Source: Bacteroidota bacterium (lineage in GTDB: Bacteria > Bacteroidota > Bacteroidia > Flavobacteriales_D > Sanyastnellaceae). Taken from it: a DNA stretch of 5,226 nt. This document shows, one piece after another, positions 1 through 5,226 of this stretch. The position numbers and the translations under genes are program-made. The notes beneath the pieces were generated by a model. The model did not search any database and was not told the DNA's origin. It saw only the letters and a list, made by a program, of their open reading frames with translations. How positions within the stretch are numbered: position 1 is the first letter of the stretch; the number at the start of each line of letters is the position of its first letter. Location: assembly GCA_027618855.1 (NCBI GenBank), contig JAQCID010000102.1, positions 1-5,226 of the forward strand, read 5' to 3'.

Positions 1-722
1 TGAGAGAAAGTTTAGATAAGGAACTGATTGTAAATACATACAGGCACAGTTCCACCATCATGTATTTAAAGAAATCTTCGAGGTGGTTTCCGGTCATAGA
101 GGAGATTCTAAAAGAGGAAGGGGTGCCAAATGATTTTAAATATCTCGCTGTCATTGAAAGCGGATTGTGTCAGGTGGTTTCGCCTGCGGGTGCAAGTGGA
201 TTTTGGCAATTTATGAAAAACACAGCACCAGAATATGGTTTGGAAGTGAGTGCTTCCGTTGACGAAAGATATGATGTTGAAAAAAGCACCAGGGCCGCAT
301 GTCAATATTTAAAGGAATCATATACACGTTTCGGAAGTTGGGCTTTAGCTGCAGCGGCATACAACATGGGACAGTATGGAGTAGAAAAGTGCCTCGACGA
401 ACAAAGCGTAGACAATTACTGGGATCTACATTTAAACAGTGAGACTGGAAGGTATGTATATAGAATGTTGGCGATCAAAGAGGTGATGAGCTCACCTGTG
501 AAGTATGGCTTTCACATCTCACCAGAGAACCTGTATTTGCCATATGAAGTTCGGGAAATCGAGGTTTCGGAAAACATCAGTAACCTCAATGATTTTGCGT
601 TGAAAAACGGATCTAACTTGAAGGAGTTAAAGGCACTGAATCCTTGGTTGAGGAATGGGTATCTGACTGTAAAGCCTGGCAAAACCTACTTCATTTCATT
701 GCCGAAAATCGTGACGGAATAG
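1..722 (+). CDS. Lytic transglycosylase (SLT/MltD-like), 5' end cut off by window edge
   Basis: Periplasmic or outer-membrane-associated enzyme expected to cleave the MurNAc-GlcNAc bond of peptidoglycan, forming 1,6-anhydromuropeptides. The reading frame is open from base 3 to the stop at 720-722. The ATG at 60 is not the true start: the 19 upstream codons also read as family sequence (ELIVNTYRHSST precedes it), so the N-terminus and any signal peptide lie outside. Numbered from that ATG, the SLT domain covers about residues 8-145. It shows the catalytic Glu33 in AVIESGL, then SPAGASGFWQFM (41-52) and AAAAYNMGQYG (97-107), the usual goose-type lysozyme-fold motifs. Residues about 165-215 form one degenerate LysM-like segment (LKALNPWLRNGYLTVKPGKT), a probable glycan-binding tail typical of Bacteroidota homologues. 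The last 37 bp overlap the convergent CoA-transferase gene. Family assignment is firm; the exact subfamily is inferred. Confidence 0.93.
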   Translation, partial: RESLDKELIVNTYRHSSTIMYLKKSSRWFPVIEEILKEEGVPNDFKYLAVIESGLCQVVSPAGASGFWQFMKNTAPEYGLEVSASVDERYDVEKSTRAACQYLKESYTRFGSWALAAAAYNMGQYGVEKCLDEQSVDNYWDLHLNSETGRYVYRMLAIKEVMSSPVKYGFHISPENLYLPYEVREIEVSENISNLNDFALKNGSNLKELKALNPWLRNGYLTVKPGKTYFISLPKIVTE

Positions 723-1792
723 GCAGTCGTTCTCGGTTTCACAAGCGGCCTTGTTGAATGTTCTATTTCTTCTTTGATCAAGGCTTTTGATCCAGGAGAC
801 CCAGGAGCAAAAACTTCATCCAAAGTCCTCACCGCTCCCGCTGGAACGCGTGATTCATGAAATTGTTGCAAAAGACTTTCTCTCTGATTTCCCGTCACAA
901 GTTTCTGCAGATCAGAAATAAGCTGAATTCTGTGAATCACTCGGTCATGATTTGTCAAGTATCTGGGATCTCTACTTAACTCGGGCTTCCCCAGAACTTC
1001 ACATAAAGAAATAAATTGTGCGTCACTTCCTATTGCCAAAACGAGATTTCCATCCTCGAATTCCAGCTGTTCGCCATAGGGTGCGATGTTTGGATGAATG
1101 GAGCCCCTAGGCTGAGGGACAGAATCATTCATCAGATAATTGGTGGCTTGATTCACAAGCGCCGCGATTCCACTAAGTTCAAGGCTTACTTGGGCATACC
1201 ATCCAGTGGCCCCACGTTCCCTAGCGTATAGTCCCGTAGTCACGGCCGATCTCATTTGGTGTGAGGCCAGAATGTCAATCATGGCGACGGGGATCTTTAC
1301 ACCGCCATTTTCGGGTGTTCCATTCATATGCATGAATCCCGTTTCCGCTTGCATGACGACATCATACGCTAGTCTTTCAGGTGACTCAGCAAATCCCACC
1401 AAACGAATGTGAATGACATTTGGGAATTTCTTTGCCAATTCCTCTGGGTGAAGATTGAATTTTTGGAGATCGCTTTCTTTGAAATTTTGCAACAGAACAT
1501 CACAGGTGGACAATTCTTTTGCAAGCCATCGACGTCCATCCTCAGATGCCAAATCAATCTTTATGACTTTTTTGAACGTGTTTGCAGCAGCAAAATAAGC
1601 TGAATTTGGATCGTCTGTGGGTTCTCCTTCGGACCTCCAGCTTCTTGTGACATCCCCCAACTCAGGGTGTTCTACTTTGAGTACGGTTGCTCCTCCCTCA
1701 GCCAAAAAGCTTCCTGCCAAGGGGCCAGCCAATACACTCGCTAGTTCTAGAACCTTTAAACCATCAAATGGTCTGACATCCACTTTTTTCAC
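686..1792 (-). CDS. Family III CoA-transferase (CaiB/BaiF/formyl-CoA transferase type)
   Basis: Complete 368-residue cytosolic enzyme, close to the usual 360-400 for family III CoA-transferases, which move CoA between carboxylic acids through an aspartyl-CoA anhydride. The N-terminus has the hallmark GLKVLELASVLAGPLAG (11-27) and ATVLKVEHPELGD (35-47), the Rossmann-like CoA-binding part. Asp144 in LAYDVVMQAETGFM is placed as the catalytic aspartate. HPNIAPYGE (233-241) and RVPAGAV (315-321) are further family motifs in the second half. The start is GTG at 1792 (bases 1790-1792 read CAC on +), the only candidate directly before the conserved GLKVLEL block except a second GTG three codons on (base 1783). 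No Shine-Dalgarno is seen. The acyl substrate cannot be read from sequence: formyl/oxalyl-, carnitine-, succinyl- or methylacyl-type substrates all occur, and no neighbour gives a pathway. The tail (about 357-368) overlaps the convergent transglycosylase gene. Confidence 0.92.
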   Translation of the reverse strand: MKKVDVRPFDGLKVLELASVLAGPLAGSFLAEGGATVLKVEHPELGDVTRSWRSEGEPTDDPNSAYFAAANTFKKVIKIDLASEDGRRWLAKELSTCDVLLQNFKESDLQKFNLHPEELAKKFPNVIHIRLVGFAESPERLAYDVVMQAETGFMHMNGTPENGGVKIPVAMIDILASHQMRSAVTTGLYARERGATGWYAQVSLELSGIAALVNQATNYLMNDSVPQPRGSIHPNIAPYGEQLEFEDGNLVLAIGSDAQFISLCEVLGKPELSRDPRYLTNHDRVIHRIQLISDLQKLVTGNQRESLLQQFHESRVPAGAVRTLDEVFAPGSPGSKALIKEEIEHSTRPLVKPRTTAYSVTIFGNEMK

Positions 1793-1843
1793 GCTTCAAA
1801 TTTACGGCAAAAGTTATTTTTTTTTTACGTATCTTTTCGTGCC
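1793..1843. promoter_or_regulatory. 51-bp divergent intergenic region
   Basis: This is the only spacer in the window long enough to hold promoters, and it must serve both the CoA-transferase gene (leftward) and the secreted-protein gene (rightward). It is AT-rich and contains a T10 tract at 1817-1826. The leftward -7 match is at 1797-1804, and a weaker rightward one, TATCTTTT (1830-1837, last base off TAnnTTTG), lies seven bases before the TTG start. Neither start has a Shine-Dalgarno sequence, as is usual in Bacteroidota. If a longer rightward promoter exists it would have to lie inside the CoA-transferase coding region. Confidence 0.55.
1797..1804 (-). promoter_or_regulatory. Candidate Bacteroidota -7 element (TAAATTTG) for the CoA-transferase gene
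   Basis: Read on the minus strand this is TAAATTTG, a perfect match to the Bacteroidota consensus TAnnTTTG recognised by the group's primary sigma factor. It ends only four bases before the GTG start. No TTTG or TTG -33 element lies 17-23 bases upstream; that position is filled by an A-tract (T10 on +). A start site about 5-7 bases downstream would give a leaderless or nearly leaderless message, or would favour the second GTG at 1783. The match is seen; promoter function is inferred. Confidence 0.35.
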
Positions 1844-1915
1844 TTGAAAACTGCACATAAAAATACAGCCCTTTTTCTATGCATTGTAGTTCATAGCTTT
1901 ACGTTTGTATTTGGC
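1844..1915 (+). other. Sec signal peptide of the choice-of-anchor B protein
   Basis: Residues 1-24 have a short basic n-region (two Lys and a His within the first six residues), a hydrophobic core ALFLCIVV followed by FTFVF, and a likely signal peptidase I site between Gly24 and Gln25. The Cys at 13 is inside the hydrophobic core and is not followed by a lipobox-type context, so a lipoprotein is unlikely. The peptide supports TTG at 1844 as the start. Confidence 0.75.
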
Positions 1916-3895
1916 CAAAACGCCTCTGACCTCTATCCCAGTTTAAATATGGAGCTTATCGGGATGGTGTCTTTGGAGGAGATGTCTATAGCCCTGTCAA
2001 ACGATGTATGGGGTTGGACTGATGCCCTAGATTCAACAGAGTATGTTTTGCTGGGATCAAACAATGGTGTATGTTTTGTTAAATTGGAAAGTGGGGGAAT
2101 CCCTCATTTTATGGGACGTCTTCCGACGCACAGTACGAATAGTTTGTGGAGGGATGTGAAAGTCATCGGAGATTACGCCTATGTGGTGAGTGAGGCTCCT
2201 GGACATGGATTGCAGGTGTTCGATTTGACTGAATTAAGGGATTGGGATGAATCGTTGGGAACGGTAATTTGGTCCGAATCAAATCATGTTTCTGGAGTGA
2301 GTACCGGTCACAATTTGGCAGTTCATGAAGATTCCAATTCACCCTATATATTGGGGTCGAATCTCCAATCTGGCGGTGTGGTAATTTATGATGTATCAAA
2401 TCCATTAAATCCTTATGTTTCTGGTATTTATGGTGAATCCGGATATTTTCACGATGCACAAATTGTCACCTATTCTGGTCCTGATCCAGATTATCAAGGA
2501 GACATCATTTTGATCGCGGCGAACGTTTCAGGGTTGGTTATTCTGAACGTAACGGACCCTACGGATGTCGTTCAGATTTCGTACTCATCCTATCCCAATG
2601 CCCATTATGCGCACCAAGTGTGGATGAGTGATGATGGTGCTTTTATTCTGATGGGGGACGAACTGGACGAAACCTCAAACGCTGTACCTGGAACAATGAC
2701 ATTGATATGGGACGCCCAAAACCTTGATTCACCTCAGCTTGCTGGACAACATACTTCAAATATGCCAGCCACAGATCACAACCAATATATTTCTGGTGAA
2801 TTAACGTATCAAAGCAATTATAAGTCGGGTCTTAGAATTTTAAATACAAGTCAGTGGTCTTCGGGGATCTTAACAGAGGTCGCGTATTTCGATGTGTATC
2901 CTGAGGATGATGCCACTGGATTTTTAGGTTCTTGGTCAAACTATCCGTTTTTTGCCTCAGGCTACATTGCGGTTTCCTCAATTGATCGGGGTTTATTCAT
3001 TGTGAAGCAGAATGTTTTAGAGGTCTCTGTACTTGTCGATTCCTGGTGCTCAGGGGATTGGGCTAGCTTCCATGTGACTGTTCCCGAAGGGTTTACGGGC
3101 CCATATGAACTTTCTGTCGAAGGTCTTCCTGTCGGCGTTTATCCGGTTGGGATCACCCACAATCCCACAACTGTAGAGCCAGGAAGCACCACACTGTGCT
3201 ATATTTTGGGGTCCTCTAACTTTTCAGGTGTCATCGATCCTTTGTGGGTTCTGGAAACAGAATCAAATCGTTTTGAAGCCCGTACCCAATTTTCATCTGA
3301 AAGCCCATCAGCGATTTTCCTGGATCATGATGGGGACGGTTTCGGTGATCCAAACAATGCTATTTTGGGATGTGAAATGGATTTGATAGAATCAGGCGCA
3401 TACGTTACAAACGATTTGGATTGTGACGATTCTAGGGCCGCTACCTATCCTGAATCTCCTGAATCTTGTGATTTTCTAGACAACGATTGCAATGGGCTTA
3501 TTGACGATAACGTTTCTCTTCTGTCGTGGTATCCAGATGAAGATGGAGACGGTTTTGGAGATCTTGTAGGTGAAGTGTTCATGTGTGCTCCACCCGCTGG
3601 ATATGTAATGAACACATCGGATTGCAATGACAACTCAGCTGTTATTTACCCTGGGGCCTTGGGCACAAATCAGGGGTACGACAACAATTGTGATGGCGTG
3701 TTTCAAGATGAGGAGCATCATTCTTGTCCAGGAGATTTTAATTTCGACAATTCAAGAAATGTGATGGATTTGCTGGACATCTTAGGCGTCTACGGATGTG
3801 TGGGGCCGGGATGTACTGCCGACATTACTGAAGATGGTGCAGTGTCAGTCGACGACCTTCTTGTGTTTCTAATCTATATAGGTGTTGCATGTTAG
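1844..3895 (+). CDS. Secreted choice-of-anchor B family protein with Ig-like, MopE-like and dockerin-like domains
   Basis: 683-residue exported protein of unknown function. The TTG start at 1844 is chosen because it gives a clean signal peptide (basic MKTAHK, hydrophobic 9-22, probable cleavage after Gly24); no in-frame ATG precedes it, and the first ATG downstream (Met36) would lose the signal. Domain order: choice-of-anchor B region (about 36-390; LVIVD-like strands, LWRDVKVIGDYAYVVSE, GHGLQVFDLTELR, SGGVVIYDVSNPLNP, GLFIVKQ), probably a beta-propeller; an Ig-like domain (about 391-487, GFTGPYELSVEGLPVGV); two MopE-type putative metal-binding motifs (492-555 and 563-620, DxDGDGFGD); and a C-terminal dockerin-like pair of EF-hand-type loops (628-683). 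Family members typically differ in their C-terminal surface-attachment domain, hence the name. No type IX secretion sorting domain, LPXTG or lipobox is seen. The stop lies 13 bp from the convergent ABC gene's stop. Domain calls are strong; cell location and role are inferred. Confidence 0.9.
   Translation: MKTAHKNTALFLCIVVHSFTFVFGQNASDLYPSLNMELIGMVSLEEMSIALSNDVWGWTDALDSTEYVLLGSNNGVCFVKLESGGIPHFMGRLPTHSTNSLWRDVKVIGDYAYVVSEAPGHGLQVFDLTELRDWDESLGTVIWSESNHVSGVSTGHNLAVHEDSNSPYILGSNLQSGGVVIYDVSNPLNPYVSGIYGESGYFHDAQIVTYSGPDPDYQGDIILIAANVSGLVILNVTDPTDVVQISYSSYPNAHYAHQVWMSDDGAFILMGDELDETSNAVPGTMTLIWDAQNLDSPQLAGQHTSNMPATDHNQYISGELTYQSNYKSGLRILNTSQWSSGILTEVAYFDVYPEDDATGFLGSWSNYPFFASGYIAVSSIDRGLFIVKQNVLEVSVLVDSWCSGDWASFHVTVPEGFTGPYELSVEGLPVGVYPVGITHNPTTVEPGSTTLCYILGSSNFSGVIDPLWVLETESNRFEARTQFSSESPSAIFLDHDGDGFGDPNNAILGCEMDLIESGAYVTNDLDCDDSRAATYPESPESCDFLDNDCNGLIDDNVSLLSWYPDEDGDGFGDLVGEVFMCAPPAGYVMNTSDCNDNSAVIYPGALGTNQGYDNNCDGVFQDEEHHSCPGDFNFDNSRNVMDLLDILGVYGCVGPGCTADITEDGAVSVDDLLVFLIYIGVAC
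1949..3013 (+). other. Choice-of-anchor B domain (LVIVD-type repeats)
   Basis: Residues about 36-390. The region is built from repeating strand-turn units ending in patterns such as GLQVFDLTEL, GVVIYDVSNP, GLVILNVTDP, TLIWDAQNL, GLRILNTSQW and GLFIVKQ, spaced as blades of a presumed beta-propeller. Conserved His/Asp clusters (GHNLAVHED, YFHDAQIV, YAHQVWMSDD, ATDHNQYI) recur at similar points within blades. The closing motif, GFLGSWSNYPFF followed by GYIAVSSIDRGLFIV, is what I recall as typical of the family. The fold and lack of known enzymatic activity come from family knowledge; blade count was not modelled. Confidence 0.8.
3014..3304 (+). other. Divergent Ig-like domain
   Basis: Residues about 391-487. 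The line CSGDWASFHVTV, then GFTGPYELSVEGLPVGV, then a PG-S-TT-L-Y strand resembles the Ig-like module found after protease and adhesin domains in Bacteroidota and other secreted proteins (usual form CAGDxAxYTVxV ... GFSGPVTLSVSGLPAG). It holds two cysteines, C402 and C452, which could form a disulfide. It probably acts as a spacer between the propeller-like domain and the metal-binding region. This is pattern recognition only. Confidence 0.55.
3317..3703 (+). repeat. Two tandem MopE-type putative metal-binding motifs
   Basis: Two copies of about 60 residues (492-555 and 563-620), each starting with an acidic loop (DHDGDGFGD at 494-502; DEDGDGFGD at 565-573). A Cys, a D-C-x-D block (DLDCDD / SDCNDN), YP and D-N-x-C-x-G follow. 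The start points lie 71 codons apart, and the matching 28-nt stretches at 3323-3350 and 3536-3563 remain visibly similar. Such motifs are annotated as putative metal-binding and are common in secreted proteins of Bacteroidota and Myxococcota. Copy 1 has four Cys (510, 527, 542, 549); copy 2 has three (581, 594, 616), with Asn609 at the fourth position. Confidence 0.8.
3725..3892 (+). other. C-terminal dockerin-like domain, two EF-hand-type loops
   Basis: Residues 628-683 form two similar halves. The first has a loop D631-N633-D635 with D642 at position 12, followed by LLDILGVYGC. The second has D660-T662-D664-G665 with D671 at position 12, followed by LLVFLIYIGVAC. Each half is bounded by cysteines (C628/C652 and C657/C683), and the protein ends on Cys. 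The loops match type I dockerin spacing for calcium. No cohesin gene is visible here, so a cellulosome role is not implied; the module may serve as a surface or sorting tag. Confidence 0.72.
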
Positions 3896-3903
3896 GCAAC
3901 ATC
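3881..3903 (+). terminator. Hairpin at the convergent gene junction, possible weak bidirectional terminator
   Basis: TGTTGC (3883-3888) pairs perfectly with GCAACA (3896-3901). The stem extends outward by a G-U pair (3882/3902) and a G-C pair (3881/3903), with a 7-nt loop holding the TAG stop codon of the secreted-protein gene. It sits where both convergent transcripts end (13-bp gap, 3896-3908). No U-run follows on either side, so it is not a standard intrinsic terminator. The hairpin is seen; the function is inferred. Confidence 0.35.
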
Positions 3904-3908
3904 CTCCT

Positions 3909-5226
3909 TCACGAACCCTCCTGTTTCTTGTCCATTTCGGCGTAAAGACCTCCTGTTTTGATCAGCTCTTGATGCGTTCCACGCTCTACAATTTGTCCCT
4001 CTTCGATCACGAGAATAAGGTCTGCATCTTTGACCGTACTTATTCTGTGACTGACGACCAGTGTGCTCCTCGCGTCATTGCCTTTTTTCAATCGTCCTAA
4101 AATATGTTTTTCAGTAATTACATCGACCGCAGAAAGACAATCATCTAGAATTAACAATTCGGGTTCTCTGATGAGCGCCCTGGCGATACTGATTCTTTGT
4201 TTTTGGCCTCCGCTGAGATTCACGCCTCTTTCCCCGAGCAATGTTTCAAATCCATGTTTAAATCCTTGGATATCTTCGAAAACCCCAGCGTCTAAAGCAG
4301 ACTCTGTGATTCGTTTTTTTTCTCTTTCTTTGCTCTTGAATTCTTTGACACCAAATGAGATGTTGTTTTCAATGGTGTCCGAAAACAGAAACACATCTTG
4401 GGGCACGTATCCGGTATGTTCGCGATACTTGTCTAATTTCCAAAGGCCTAACGCCGCTCCCTTAAACGAGATGCTTCCTTCTGTGGGGTCCATCATTCTC
4501 ATGACCAATTGTAGAATCGTTGACTTCCCGCTTCCCGTCCTTCCCGTAATGGCAACTGTAGTGCCTGCTTCGAGCGTGAAGTTTATGCCCTCTAGCGCTT
4601 TGATGCCTGTTTCCGAATATGTAAATCCGACATCTTTAAAGACGAGTCCAGCACTTGGATTGTAATGTGCCTCAAAATTGTTTTCTTCGCCACTTTTCAC
4701 ACTGGATTCCGAGACTATTTCAGGCTCGGTGTCTAGGAAATGTAAAATGCGTGCCATCGATGCCTCTGCTTTTTGGACCAAAGACGTCACCCATCCGACA
4801 GAAGCAAAAGGCCAAGTAAGTAGATTTACATAGAAAATAAATTGGAAAATGTGGCCCAATTCAAGATGGCCCTCCATGACTCGAAGGCCTCCGATATATA
4901 CTGTCAGAACAGTACTTAAGCCTACAAGTAAAATGATGATAGGCATAAATAGCGCCTCTACTTTTACAAGTTTAAGTACATGGCTTTTGTATTCGTCAGA
5001 TTCTTGTTCGAAGCGAATCGCAGATTTTGCTTCTCGTGCATATGATTTAAGGACTCTAATACCTGAAATATGTTGCTGTGCAAAGGAACTTATGTCACTC
5101 TGTTTTCTAGCGACAGCATCACTAAGCTTATTTATTTTTGAGGAAATAAAATAAATCCCAACAGACATTAACGGGAGTGGGAGTAGGGCATATATGGTTA
5201 ACGTCACGTCTATGGTGAGCATAATC
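3909..5226 (-). CDS. ABC exporter, fused permease-ATPase (MsbA/MdlA-like), N-terminus beyond window
   Basis: Inner-membrane ABC transporter half or full subunit using ATP to export an unknown substrate. The frame is open to the right edge; the ATG at 5222 is internal, because the sequence begins mid-membrane domain and family members are about 580-600 residues, so roughly 150-170 residues are missing. Numbered from that Met: TM helices at about 8-28, 91-112 and 123-147, with the intracellular-loop motif HISGIRVLKSYARE (51-64). The ATPase domain covers about 192-430. It shows Walker A GRTGSGKST (227-235), Q-loop Q275 in YVPQD, signature LSGGQ (336-340), Walker B LLILDD (356-361), D-loop SAVD (364-367) and H-loop His392. 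The residue after Walker B, normally Glu, is Asp361, as in MdlA-type and heterodimeric exporters such as TM287 and BmrC. A charged segment (296-304) follows ENNISFG. Its partner, if any, would lie outside the window. Confidence 0.93.
   Translation of the reverse strand, partial: IMLTIDVTLTIYALLPLPLMSVGIYFISSKINKLSDAVARKQSDISSFAQQHISGIRVLKSYAREAKSAIRFEQESDEYKSHVLKLVKVEALFMPIIILLVGLSTVLTVYIGGLRVMEGHLELGHIFQFIFYVNLLTWPFASVGWVTSLVQKAEASMARILHFLDTEPEIVSESSVKSGEENNFEAHYNPSAGLVFKDVGFTYSETGIKALEGINFTLEAGTTVAITGRTGSGKSTILQLVMRMMDPTEGSISFKGAALGLWKLDKYREHTGYVPQDVFLFSDTIENNISFGVKEFKSKEREKKRITESALDAGVFEDIQGFKHGFETLLGERGVNLSGGQKQRISIARALIREPELLILDDCLSAVDVITEKHILGRLKKGNDARSTLVVSHRISTVKDADLILVIEEGQIVERGTHQELIKTGGLYAEMDKKQEGS

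Noticed and set aside
60..62. ATG at 60 as the start of the transglycosylase.
   Set aside because: Nineteen upstream in-frame codons read as conserved family sequence and no signal peptide follows the ATG, so the gene starts outside the window.
1617..1847. 76-codon + strand frame whose TGA overlaps the TTG start (TTGA), resembling translational coupling.
   Set aside because: It is antisense to the conserved N-terminus of the CoA-transferase, its product matches no family, and the four-base overlap is explained by chance.
2163..2459. 98-codon minus-strand frame inside the secreted-protein gene.
   Set aside because: It is His/Pro/Ile-rich, without motifs, and opposite a conserved choice-of-anchor B segment.
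3725..3892. Cellulosome-type dockerin.
   Set aside because: Only the calcium-loop pattern is shared. The cysteine framing, the lack of glycoside hydrolase modules and the absence of any cohesin in view argue against a cellulosome component.
4314..4321. Run of eight Ts (A8 in the coding strand) in the ABC gene, a possible frameshift site.
   Set aside because: It encodes part of a Lys/Arg-rich segment (EKKR), the frame is intact across it with ATPase motifs on both sides, and no alternative-frame product of interest follows.
4063..4665. 200-codon open frame on the + strand.
   Set aside because: It lies wholly antisense to the strongly conserved ATPase domain of the ABC exporter, and its translation is Ser/Pro/Leu-rich with no recognisable motif. 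It is a shadow frame.

Overview
This window almost certainly comes from a member of the Bacteroidota, most likely a free-living or marine member of the Flavobacteriales (Cryomorphaceae/Crocinitomicaceae-like). Four things point that way: a secreted protein of the choice-of-anchor B family followed by MopE-type motifs and a Cys-framed dockerin-like tail; a lytic transglycosylase with the Bacteroidota-type sequence; no Shine-Dalgarno sequence ahead of either visible start; and a perfect match to the Bacteroidota -7 promoter element (TAnnTTTG) in the only real intergenic spacer. The assignment rests on remembered family patterns; no search was run.

The window is almost fully coding and holds four genes on alternating strands. 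Bases 1-722 (+) are the 3' part of a periplasmic lytic transglycosylase (SLT fold plus degenerate LysM-like tail); its start lies left of the window. Bases 686-1792 (-) are a complete family III CoA-transferase (CaiB/BaiF type) that meets the transglycosylase tail to tail with a 37-bp coding overlap. A 51-bp spacer (1793-1843) separates it from the divergent gene at 1844-3895 (+), a 683-residue secreted multidomain protein. That protein has a signal peptide, a choice-of-anchor B domain, an Ig-like domain, two MopE-like putative metal-binding motifs, and a C-terminal dockerin-like domain with two EF-hand-type loops and four cysteines. Thirteen bases later, convergently, comes the 3' part of an ABC exporter (3909-5226, -), a fused permease-ATPase whose N-terminus lies beyond the right edge.

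The genes do not form an operon. Each neighbouring pair is convergent or divergent, so they need not share a pathway: cell-wall turnover, CoA-thioester metabolism, a surface or secreted calcium-binding-type protein, and membrane export. Both complete genes begin with non-ATG codons (GTG and TTG) and share a very short divergent promoter region containing a T10 tract.

I see no CRISPR array, mobile element, tRNA or rRNA, and no clear undescribed system. The most promising lead is the secreted protein's C-terminus. A Cys-bounded dockerin-like module sits where family members usually carry a cell-surface sorting or anchoring domain, and no recognisable type IX secretion sorting domain is present.
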